14,328 nucleotides of DNA, taken from JAYEJW01 sp034716535. GTDB lineage: Bacteria > Pseudomonadota > Gammaproteobacteria > Chromatiales > Chromatiaceae. The notes below the pieces were generated by a model that was given only the letters and a program-made list of their open reading frames with translations, ran no database searches and was not told the DNA's origin. Positions 8,435-14,328 of the stretch are shown piece after piece. A program made the position numbers and the translations under genes. The stretch spans positions 1 through 14,328 of the forward strand of contig JAYEJW010000161.1 of the NCBI GenBank assembly GCA_034716535.1, given 5' to 3'. Position 1 is the first letter of the stretch; the number at the start of each line of letters is the position of its first letter.

Positions 8435-8589
8435 CGCCACAGGCCCGTCGATGGTCGGGACGAGCGATTATTCGCCGCCGTACCGCTCAGCCACCACCTC
8501 GCACCTACATAAACGCGCTTGCGTGTCCCCTTCCCTGAATGGTAGCGTCCGCTCATTCCAACCCTGATGGGGTTGGACCTCCTATCCGT
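8435..8589 (+). repeat. 155-bp direct repeat, copy 2 (solo element end)
   Basis: Second copy of the sequence at 7452-7605 in the same orientation. It has no transposase beside it, so it is a solo end. It starts sharply at CGCCACAGG and stops after CCGT (8586-8589). Differences include CCTACAT for CCTGCAT, one extra C in the CCCC run, and several changes in the last 40 bases. Confidence 0.9.
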
Positions 8590-8753
8590 CACACATTTGC
8601 GTCCTCGGTGTTGCCGCCGCGGCCGGGGTCCGAGACCGACTCAGCCCCGTTCGCCGCGTTCTGACAGCCGAACAGGCTCAGCGCCAGCAGGACCGACAGT
8701 GCGCCCGGAACGGGTCCGACGATTGCTGATGCTTGGTCCTTCGTCGGCTGCCT
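8589..8753 (-). pseudogene. Possible lipoprotein N-terminal fragment
   Basis: On the minus strand a frame without an obvious start codon encodes a hydrophobic run ending in a lipobox (ALSVLLALSLFGCQNAANGA), then a low-complexity linker rich in Ser, Asp, Gly and Asn, typical just after a lipoprotein cleavage site. The stop (8589-8591) is formed at the very edge of repeat copy 2, as if the element had cut the gene. The lack of an ATG, GTG or TTG and the short length make this weak. It may be chance in GC-rich sequence. Confidence 0.3.
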
Positions 8754-9453
8754 CTATCTAGTCGCTCGCACTTTCCGCACCCTTGACTGGTAGTATGGCG
8801 CAAGCCCCTGTTAGCACAACTGGAGAGTCGATTCGATATACTCCGGCGCACCGACCCCAGGTTGCTCCCTGGGCCCCACGAGCGCGCATCGACTCGATCC
8901 TGGATATGGCCGATGTAGGTCGTACTGGTAATTCGTAGAGAACAATTACTACGATCAGACCGTCGGAAGGCACTAGGACTGGATTACTTTGCGCCGTCTT
9001 GGCGATTGTGGCAACGTGCGACGCCGCCTAGTAATAGCTCGAGGCTGAGGGAATCGCCGGATCGGCGGGTAAGCCGATGACGCGAGCGGGCCCGAAATTG
9101 ACCTGGAGGAGCTCGTGTACGAAGAGATCGAGCCCCGTGCGAGATCGAGCTACAGGTGTCGGGCGGGAAAACTGTACCCGAACTAGTGCCTGGGAAGCAT
9201 TGGGCCGGCGCATGACATGCCTCAATGCATGACTTGACCCCGTTTGTGTGCGAGAACTGTTATGGAACTTCCGCCGAGCAACGACGTTCGCCACAACCAC
9301 ATGGGTACGCTATAGGTTAAGAAGTCGATATCTCAATACGGAAGAACAATTTGACCACACGGGAAGAAACTGCCGCGGTTACAGTCTGTTAGTAAATTGC
9401 AGTTGTGGTACAGTCAGTGATGTCTAACCACATGTTGCCTTGAGTAAATAGTC
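8754..9453. other. About 700 bases without a recognisable gene
   Basis: No frame on either strand gives a sequence I recognise, and base composition falls gradually towards the AT-richer SDR gene. It holds a nested inverted repeat at 8825-8895. The last ~120 bases probably contain the SDR promoter, but no strong -35/-10 pair stands out. TGTGGT at 9405-9410 and ACCACA at 9427-9432 form a weak inverted pair that could be an operator. Confidence 0.4.
8825..8895. repeat. Nested inverted repeat
   Basis: Outer arms GAGTCGAT (8825-8832) and ATCGACTC (8888-8895) enclose inner arms CCCAGG (8856-8861) and CCTGGG (8868-8873) with a six-base loop. It could fold as a hairpin on a longer stem. There is no T-run and no neighbouring gene it clearly serves. 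Confidence 0.4.
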
Positions 9454-10242
9454 ATGAACGATCAACGATCCTATATCGAATCTATCTACAGCCTTGCCGG
9501 AAAAAATTGCATTGTTACCGGTGCTGGCTCGGGTCTTGGTCAGCAGTGCGCGAAAACATTTGCCAAAGCGGGTGCCAATGTAGCGCTGGTCGATATGAAT
9601 GAGAGCGGGCTATCGGAGACTGCCGGGGAGATTTCTGGACACGGTGTGACAGTCCTGAAACAACTAATAGACCTGAGAAAGCGCTCTGAGATTGAAAGCG
9701 GAGTAGCTAAAATCGCAGAAACCTTCCAAACCTTCGATGTCGTGGTAAATTGTGCCGGCATTCTTGTGTTGAAGACTATCTTTGAGCAAACCGAGGAAGA
9801 TTGGGACAGTGTCCTTGACACCAATCTTAAAGGTATCTGGATGTTTTCCAAAGCAACGGCCGCCCATATGATTCGCACCAATGTTAAGGGTAGCATCATA
9901 AATATCTCTTCAGCAACATCTAGCCGGCCTATGGCTAACCTTCTACCCTACGGTGCATCTAAAGCAGGTGTAAACCATATGACCAGAAGCTTTGCGCAGG
10001 GTGTTGTATCCAATGGCATACGAGTTAATGCCATTGTGCCGGGCGCTATGCTCACGGAAATGCAGAAAGAATTTGGCAAGACGGAAGAAGGAAAAAAGAC
10101 CGTCGCAGAAATACCCATGAAAAGAGCGGCTGCGCTAGATGAGCTGGACGGCTGCCTGTTGTTTGTGGCATCCAATAATGCCTCAAGCTATATGACAGGA
10201 GCCATAATAGAAATGGACGGTGGTTGGGCCACGATAAAATAA
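9454..10242 (+). CDS. Short-chain dehydrogenase/reductase (classical SDR)
   Basis: Complete 262-residue classical SDR, a Rossmann-fold NAD(P)-dependent oxidoreductase. It shows the cofactor motif TGAGSGLG (residues 22-29), Asp47 at the end of the second strand (which favours NAD over NADP), NCAG (99-102), Asn124 in DTNLKG, catalytic Ser153, Tyr166 and Lys170 in YGASK, and a PGA turn after RVNAIVP. The C-terminus EMDGGW is typical. The substrate cannot be read from the sequence. Base composition is near 50% GC, well below mutS or the lipase, which suggests horizontal acquisition together with the convergent AhpD-like gene. ATG 9454 gives the expected distance to the cofactor motif. The ribosome-binding site is weak. 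Confidence 0.95.
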   Translation: MNDQRSYIESIYSLAGKNCIVTGAGSGLGQQCAKTFAKAGANVALVDMNESGLSETAGEISGHGVTVLKQLIDLRKRSEIESGVAKIAETFQTFDVVVNCAGILVLKTIFEQTEEDWDSVLDTNLKGIWMFSKATAAHMIRTNVKGSIINISSATSSRPMANLLPYGASKAGVNHMTRSFAQGVVSNGIRVNAIVPGAMLTEMQKEFGKTEEGKKTVAEIPMKRAAALDELDGCLLFVASNNASSYMTGAIIEMDGGWATIK

Positions 10243-10508
10243 AAAAACCGGTCGTGGTCCAGGCCAGTACTCTCTGTCACTTTTCCCTGATACCTCAACG
10301 AGGAGATAGCTATTCAACTTCCTGGAACTTATAGCTTCGTTCTTGCCGTTCGCTGGTCACCCGTGTAGGTCAGGAGTTGGCCGACTGCGGTCCGTCAGGC
10401 GACTCGAGAGCCCTCGCGACGGCTCAGGGTCCGGACCCGACCCAAAGTAGAAATTTCGCTGTGTGACTAACATGAGGCAAACGGGAGGGAAAAATCTGAA
10501 CTAAGAAC
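10243..10508. other. Convergent gap between SDR and AhpD-like genes
   Basis: Both flanking genes end here. Its centre (about 10350-10440) is GC-rich while both flanking genes are AT-rich. AAAAAAACCGG directly after the SDR stop does not form a standard terminator. A degenerate stretch at 10375 beginning AGTTGGCCG recurs at 11242, on the other side of the AhpD-like gene. Confidence 0.35.
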
Positions 10509-11084
10509 TTATGTTGATCCTCTTGCCTTTTTTTCCGGTCTAAAAGGTATGCTGCAAAATCCTTGTGCAGGAAGGTCCAACGCACTATTAAATTTGCTCG
10601 ATAAATTCTGAAATGCGATCAACGCCGTTAACTCTACAATACTGTCTTCATCGAAATACGAACGCAGCTCTTCCATAAGCTTTCCAGTTACCTGCTCGTC
10701 GGTAAAAGTAATTGCCTCTGCATACTCCAAGGAAACTTTCTCTCGCGCGCTAAAAATATCGCTCTCTCTCCAATTTTCCACGGCCTGCACCTTGTCTAAT
10801 GAACCAGACCGCTCGGCTAACGTGGCGGAGTTTATGTCTACGCAGAAGCGACACCAGTTTATTTGAGAAACTCGGACAGTAATGAGAGACCGCATTTCCG
10901 GACTCAGTGGTGAGCTTCGCCGATCTAGTACGCCGTAAAGCGACGCCACGGCCACGAATAATTTCGGAACCCTCGCCCAAAGAAGAGCAGGTTTCAGCAC
11001 TTGGCCGTACTTCCGCCGCTGATTCCAGAAAAACGGTTTAAGGTACCATGGGTAATCAGATAGTCCTCTCTCAGAAATCCGCAT
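10509..11084 (-). CDS. AhpD / carboxymuconolactone decarboxylase-like protein
   Basis: Complete 191-residue helical protein with the CxxC centre of the AhpD-like superfamily (RVSQINWCRFCVDINSATLA, Cys78 and Cys81), preceded by the usual amphipathic helices and followed by a helix starting ALIAFQNLSSKFN. In AhpD the two Cys reduce peroxides with help from a His four residues after the second Cys; here that place is Asn85, so the classic proton relay is altered. Many such proteins are annotated as carboxymuconolactone decarboxylases without known substrates. AGAGG six bases before ATG 11084 supports the start. It is AT-rich like the SDR gene and converges on it. A joint role in breaking down an organic compound or in redox defence is possible but not shown. 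Confidence 0.85.
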   Translation of the reverse strand: MRISERGLSDYPWYLKPFFWNQRRKYGQVLKPALLWARVPKLFVAVASLYGVLDRRSSPLSPEMRSLITVRVSQINWCRFCVDINSATLAERSGSLDKVQAVENWRESDIFSAREKVSLEYAEAITFTDEQVTGKLMEELRSYFDEDSIVELTALIAFQNLSSKFNSALDLPAQGFCSIPFRPEKKARGST

Positions 11085-11631
11085 CGCTACGCCTCTCGTT
11101 TAGCCATGACGGTTAGTTTATGCGGCCGATGCCGCGAAGCACCACAAGAGCTCGAAGCGTAACCCGCCGCCGTTCGTGAACCATCTGGACTATGTCCTAC
11201 AGCGTAGACCTACCGTTAACAGCCGATGGCCGGAGGTCCGAAGTTGGCCGGTTGCTGTCCTTCGCGGTCTACGACGAGGGGGGCAGAGAACTTTACAGTG
11301 GCTCTGCCACGGACGTCTAGCCGAAGGTCTGCCCATGGTCGACGGCGCCCGTTGTGTGCGGAATGTCGCGTCAATCACCGGGGACGGGTGATCGGTGTGC
11401 GAAATCGGGCCTTTTGCTCTCTGCTCTCGCAAAACGCCTCAAAAGGTCTCGCGGAATGTGCCCGGCATTCCTCACCTGCCGACTCACCGTCCTTAGCTGC
11501 CGTCTAAGCTCCCCGCCATCGAGTACCATTGTGGTCACGTTTTGCGCGCATCCTGCACAGACCCCTCACGAGGCGACGACGAGGCGGATTGAACCTGGAC
11601 GATATGACGATGATCAACGGAGACCAACGTG
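11085..11631. other. About 550 bases without a recognisable gene
   Basis: This stretch returns to GC-rich composition after the AT-rich pair. The frames are short and match nothing I know. The AhpD-like gene's promoter should lie in the first 100 bases on the minus strand, and that of the cytochrome gene near the right end. I see no clear promoter elements. Confidence 0.4.
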
Positions 11632-12066
11632 ATGAAAACGGCCATCCTGATCGCTCCCCTGCTCATCGGCGCCGTGGCCCTGACCGTACGGGCCGAGGAC
11701 ACCCGAAAGCAGGTCGAGTTGCCACCGCCGATGCAAGCCCACATGCTCGCGAACATGCGCGACCACCTGGTGGCGCTCGAAACCATCACCAGGCAACTCG
11801 CTGAGGGCCGTTACGAGGCCGCGGCCGAGACGGCGGAGGGCCGCCTGGGCATGAGCGCCATGCGGGCGCATGGCGCGGCGCACATGGCTCCCTTCATGCC
11901 CGAGCCGATGCGCGCGATCGGCTCCGCCATGCACCGCGCGGCAAGCCGCTTTGCAGTGGTCTCGCGCGACGCTGAGGTGACCGGCGACCTTGGCGCCGCA
12001 TTCGATGCCTTGTCCCAGGTGATGCAGCAATGCGTGGCATGCCATGAGGGCTTTCGCGTCCATTGA
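11632..12066 (+). CDS. Cytochrome c'/c-556-like monoheme protein
   Basis: A 144-residue exported protein. A signal peptide (MKTAILIAPLLIGAVALTVRA) is followed by a mature domain of four predicted helices containing MQAHMLANMRDHLVALETI and HGAAHMAPFMPEPM, and a C-terminal heme-c motif CVACH (bases 12031-12045). One CxxCH near the C-terminus of a ~120-residue helical bundle is the signature of the cytochrome c'/c-556 fold. Met or His residues in the first helices could be the sixth ligand. It probably carries electrons or binds small ligands such as NO in the periplasm. GGAGA at 11619-11623 lies eight bases before ATG 11632; an in-frame GTG at 11629 is an alternative start. A conserved small gene with a similar leader follows 87 bases later. 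Confidence 0.85.
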   Translation: MKTAILIAPLLIGAVALTVRAEDTRKQVELPPPMQAHMLANMRDHLVALETITRQLAEGRYEAAAETAEGRLGMSAMRAHGAAHMAPFMPEPMRAIGSAMHRAASRFAVVSRDAEVTGDLGAAFDALSQVMQQCVACHEGFRVH

Positions 12067-12153
12067 CGACAGCCGTTGCAGGACAAGAAGCGGATTGCTC
12101 CCGTCCCCACGCTCGACTGATCTGACGATAACGCCGTACGGAGACCAGCAACC

Positions 12154-12429
12154 ATGATCACGGTACAGCCGATCGACGAGAACACGTTCCGCGTGACGGT
12201 AGAAGGACGGACAACGACGACGCACACGGTCACCCTGAGTTCCCCCTACTATGAGAAGCTCACGGACAAACGGGTCGCGCGGGAAGTGTTGGTTGAGAAG
12301 TCCTTTGAATTTCTTCTCGAACGCGAGAGCAACACGAGCATCCTGCGCTCGTTTGAGTTGCCGGTTATCGGCCAGTACTTTCCTGAATACGAAAAGACCA
12401 TCGGCAAGATGTTGGCGGCCGACGGGTAG
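12154..12429 (+). CDS. Conserved 91-residue protein of unknown function
   Basis: An intact small protein with no signal peptide or membrane segment, so probably cytoplasmic. It starts MITVQPIDENTFRVTVEGRT, which looks like two or three beta strands, and ends with a compact conserved-looking segment FEFLLERESNTSILRSFELP, then VIGQYFPEYEK. I recall similar uncharacterised proteins in other proteobacteria but no function. The leader CGGAGACCA at 12139-12147 is nearly the same as that of the cytochrome gene upstream (CGGAGACCA at 11618-11626), and the spacing suits ATG 12154. The shared leader and the 87-base gap suggest that the two genes are co-transcribed. Confidence 0.8.
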   Translation: MITVQPIDENTFRVTVEGRTTTTHTVTLSSPYYEKLTDKRVAREVLVEKSFEFLLERESNTSILRSFELPVIGQYFPEYEKTIGKMLAADG

Positions 12430-12741
12430 GCGGTCAATCGAATGCCGACCTCAGCGTCTGCTTTGGCACACGGTGCAGCCGGCGAGCCGTGGGCTGTAAT
12501 AAGACGGGCCTAGGATTGCGACCCGCCTGCCCGAACCAGCGATCGGTGTCCGGAATCAGCTTTTTGCGGTCTCTCAGACCGGTAAGGCGTCGATACGCCG
12601 ATCTCACTCCTCTGAGGATTACGCCCTTTGCACGGTTGCGCTGTCAGTGGTTCATCCGACTGTATTCCCACAAGCTCCCCGTGGCCGTGCGAGGGTCGGG
12701 GGAGCAGGGGAGGAGATGGGTCAGTCTGACGGTTGGTCGGC
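12430..12741. other. Convergent gap between small gene and lipase
   Basis: About 310 bases between two convergent genes. No frame is recognisable. It holds two adjacent small hairpins at 12567-12599 that may mark the end of both transcripts. Confidence 0.4.
12567..12599. repeat. Two tandem small stem-loops
   Basis: CGGTCT (12567-12572) pairs with AGACCG (12576-12581) around CTC, and four bases on, GGCGT (12586-12590) pairs with ACGCC (12595-12599) around CGAT. A T5 run lies before the first stem on the plus strand rather than after it, so on neither strand is this a standard Rho-independent terminator. Confidence 0.45.
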
Positions 12742-13533
12742 TTACGGAGACCGCACGCGGAAGTGGCCGCGACGAAGAAAGTGCAGCGTCTGCTCGATGA
12801 CCTCCTCTGCGTTCATGATGAACGGGTGGGAATAGGGGAGCACCAGGAAATCGGCCATACCCTCGACCTTTGCTCGCTCGACTGACACCTTGCCGTCGTC
12901 CGTGCCGGGGATGACGTCGGCAAGCCAGGCATCGAAGAAGCTGTGTTGGTTTCCGGTGATGATACCGAGCGGAAAGTCTACCGGTCCGAGCTGCTCGGGA
13001 AGTCCCTCGGGGCCGGTAACAAGCTGTTGTCCCGCAGGGCCGTTGAACCACGCGTAAAGAGCCGAGTCTCGAAGGTGATCGGCCGCCTCGCTGCCGTGAT
13101 TCGGCGGGCTCAGCATGACGACCCGGCCGAGATTCTCGGGCCGATGGCGGTTCAGGTAGTAGCGCACCAGAATCCCGCCCATGGAATGGGTGACGAAATG
13201 AATGGCGCGGGCCGGCATCTGGGCACAGCGGCTCAAGCCGCGCTCTATGGTCTCTGACGCCAGCTCCTGGATCGTCTTCTTGCGCGACGGGTAATCAAGA
13301 TTCACTGCGCTGAAGCCAGCAGCCTGGACGGCGTCGGCCATGTTGTTCAGGGAACGGCTCGTCCTGCCGAGCCCGTGCAACAGGATCACGCATTCTAGAC
13401 CTTTAGCCTCTGGCTCCTTTCCAGGGCCAGCGTCGATTGCGGGAGGCCCGAGCAACAGGAATCCGAGAATCAAAAGCGGGTAGATGGCTCTGCGCACTCC
13501 GCAGCGGACCGTCGGCTGACAGCGTTGGTTCAC
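12742..13533 (-). CDS. Exported alpha/beta-hydrolase lipase/esterase
   Basis: Complete 263-residue alpha/beta hydrolase. An N-terminal hydrophobic segment (residues 15-35, ending PPAIDAGPG) suggests export or membrane anchoring. The oxyanion motif LLHGLGRT (residues 51-58) and nucleophile motif THSMGG with Ser117 are clear; the acid is probably Asp212 or Asp213 in GTDDGKVSVE, and the His is His236 in YSHPFIM. The order and THSMGGILVRYYL resemble PGAP1/DUF676-type lipases; the lipid substrate is unknown. The start is GTG 13533, which overlaps the stop of the preceding small gene (GTGA), with GGTGAG a few bases upstream, so translation is probably coupled. It is the last gene of a minus-strand operon following a RecD2-like helicase. 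Confidence 0.9.
   Translation of the reverse strand: MNQRCQPTVRCGVRRAIYPLLILGFLLLGPPAIDAGPGKEPEAKGLECVILLHGLGRTSRSLNNMADAVQAAGFSAVNLDYPSRKKTIQELASETIERGLSRCAQMPARAIHFVTHSMGGILVRYYLNRHRPENLGRVVMLSPPNHGSEAADHLRDSALYAWFNGPAGQQLVTGPEGLPEQLGPVDFPLGIITGNQHSFFDAWLADVIPGTDDGKVSVERAKVEGMADFLVLPYSHPFIMNAEEVIEQTLHFLRRGHFRVRSP
13530..13533 (-). promoter_or_regulatory. GTGA stop/start overlap (translational coupling)
   Basis: On the minus strand GTGA contains both the GTG start of the lipase and the TGA stop of the small upstream gene when that gene is read in its restored frame. GGTGAG a few bases before it can serve as the ribosome-binding site. The overlap decides the lipase start and supports the repaired frame of the small gene. 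Confidence 0.7.
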
Positions 13534-13848
13534 TCGATCTCACCGCTCGCGAGCGCCTCGAGCGTCTCGTCCATGAATGCACTCACTGCCTCCAGGCGCT
13601 CGGCCACGCCCTCGGGTACGTCCGCCTGCAGAAGGACGCTGCGCACGAGCAGGAGGGATCCCCTTGTGTCGGAGGTTGCGCACGGACTCCGAGCTCATGG
13701 CTTCGTCGATGTGGAAGAGCGCCCGCTCCCAGCCGTCGAAACCTGGGTTCTCGGCCACTTCTCGGCGAAGGCACTGCGAAGCGCCCTGCAGGTCTGACAG
13801 GATGGTCTTCTCATAGCCGGTGGGCTCGGTGTCAAACCGCAGGTTCAC
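13530..13848 (-). pseudogene. Small conserved-looking protein, one-base frameshift
   Basis: Starting at GTG 13848, inside the end of the helicase frame, the sequence reads NLRFDTEPTGYEKTILSDLQ, then GWERALFHIDEAMSSES, VRNLRHK. At the run of four G (C on the plus strand, 13660-13663) the frame must move by one base to continue as GSLLLVRSVLLQADVPEG and end EALASGEIE with the stop at 13530-13532. Removing one G gives a protein of about 105 residues, mainly helical and acidic, without signal peptide. Evidence for the repaired frame is that it ends exactly in a GTGA overlap with the lipase start. I do not know its function. The 17-base overlap with the helicase suggests coupled translation. The extra base may be a true mutation or a sequencing error. 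Confidence 0.65.
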
Positions 13849-14191
13849 TTCTTTGCGCTGCTTGTCGTAACCGGGCTTGCAGGTTGGTCAGCCGTTTCAC
13901 CGAACCCAGGCGCTTGACTGCCATCGCCAACGCCTTCGTCTGTCCGATGACGACCACCAGTTGCTTTCCGCGGGTGACGGCCGTGTACAGGAGGTTGCGT
14001 TCTAAAAGCATGTAGTGTGGCATTCCCAAGGGGATGACGACCGCGGGGTACTCCGACCCCTGGCTCTTGTGCACAGTCGTGGCGTAGGCCAGGGACACCT
14101 CATCGAGCTCGCTGGTTTCGTACTCGACGCGGCGGCCGTCGTAGTCGATGAAGATCAATCCCTCTTCCTCGTCGATCCGCACGACCCGACC
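13832..14191 (-). pseudogene. recD2: RecD2-like helicase, C-terminal part
   Basis: About 120 codons match the C-terminal helicase domain of RecD2/exonuclease V alpha-type SF1 DNA helicases, 5'-3' motor proteins in DNA repair. Landmarks in order are GRVVRIDEEEGLIFIDYDGR, VSLAYATTVHKSQGSEYPAV (motif V region) and LLERNLLYTAVTRGKQLVVV (motif VI, arginine finger region), ending in a Leu/Arg-rich tail. Family members have about 700 or more residues; the N-terminal domain, Walker A and motifs I-IV are missing. Similarity stops abruptly near 14191. A few bases on, a different segment of the same family continues on the opposite strand. The GTG at 14182 is not a credible native start. Its stop overlaps the next small gene. 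Confidence 0.85.
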
Positions 14192-14203
14192 GCTCCGGCA
14201 TCT

Positions 14204-14328
14204 GGCCCCGGTGCCGTATTGGCGGACATGATCGCCTCCGGTGCGGTGCCCACCGTGCGGCTCGCCGAGATCTTTCGCCAGGCGGCCTCATCGAAGATCA
14301 TCGTCAACGCCCACCGTATCAACCGCGG
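14204..14328 (+). pseudogene. recD2: RecD2-like helicase, internal fragment on opposite strand
   Basis: About 41 codons run off the right edge and read GPGAVLADMIASGAVPTVRL, then AEIFRQAASSKIIVNAHRIN. This matches the segment of RecD2-like helicases just after the Walker B/motif III region (the usual GPG, IPTVRLTEIFRQA and NAHRINRG landmarks). In an intact gene it would lie roughly 150 residues before the C-terminal part now on the minus strand. The fragment has no start, and the two parts point away from each other. It may belong to an inverted or second gene copy, or the contig may be wrongly joined here. Confidence 0.8.

Noticed and set aside
9028..9300. 90-codon minus-strand frame with a protein-like end
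   Set aside because: The last 35 residues look plausible, but I recognise no family, there is no ribosome-binding site and the composition is mixed.
11192..11320. 42-codon plus-strand frame starting MSYSVDLPLTADGRR
   Set aside because: Reads like a beta-stranded peptide but is short, has no convincing ribosome-binding site and matches nothing I know.
12567..12599. Rho-independent terminator between the convergent genes
   Set aside because: Stems are short and the T-run precedes the stem on the plus strand and is not available after it on the minus strand.
1..14328. CRISPR arrays, tRNA or rRNA genes
   Set aside because: I saw no regularly spaced direct repeats, no tRNA-like cloverleaf arms and no conserved rRNA segments on either strand.

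Overview
The window looks like a piece of a GC-rich proteobacterial chromosome, most likely gammaproteobacterial. The clearest anchor is a complete 858-residue MutS of the usual proteobacterial length and layout. I cannot name a genus from sequence alone. Much of the rest is damaged: truncated genes, frameshifts, an insertion-sequence remnant and a head-to-head split helicase gene. This suggests either a decaying accessory region or a draft assembly with indel and joining errors. Several lesions are single-base changes in short homopolymers, so sequencing error must be kept in mind throughout.

Layout. (1) 1-3551: an AT-rich edge, then the last ~50 codons of a GMC oxidoreductase, then a lipoprotein that keeps the two ends of a RoxA-like di-heme cytochrome c peroxidase but has lost both heme-binding parts, then a membrane-embedded patatin-like phospholipase broken by two frameshifts. 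All point the same way and look like a former operon. (2) 3700-6276, minus strand: intact mutS. (3) 6593-8589: the 3' part of an IS91-family transposase, its ~154-bp element end, a headless L,D-transpeptidase, an intact small His-rich periplasmic protein, and a second, solo copy of the same 154-bp end. (4) 8590-9453: no convincing gene apart from a possible lipoprotein fragment. (5) 9454-11084: an AT-richer pair of convergent intact genes, an NAD-type short-chain dehydrogenase and an AhpD/carboxymuconolactone-decarboxylase-like protein, probably acquired together. (6) 11632-12429: a cytochrome c'/c-556-like monoheme protein and a conserved 91-residue protein, with very similar ribosome-binding leaders. 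(7) 12742-14192, minus strand: the 3' part of a RecD2-like helicase, a frameshifted ~105-residue protein, and an exported alpha/beta-hydrolase lipase, with overlapping ends that indicate translational coupling. (8) 14204-14328: another RecD2 segment on the opposite strand, so the helicase gene is split by an inversion or a chimeric join at about 14192-14204.

How the parts relate. The first module (GMC dehydrogenase, periplasmic di-heme protein, membrane patatin) reads like a cell-envelope redox/lipid system, but all three genes are now damaged. The 154-bp repeats bracket the L,D-transpeptidase fragment and the His-rich protein, and each repeat ends at the same CCGT next to a broken reading frame, which fixes one end of the mobile element to within a few bases. 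The best candidates for something undescribed are the hemeless cytochrome-like lipoprotein, the GMC/di-heme/patatin association, and the conserved small genes of unknown function.
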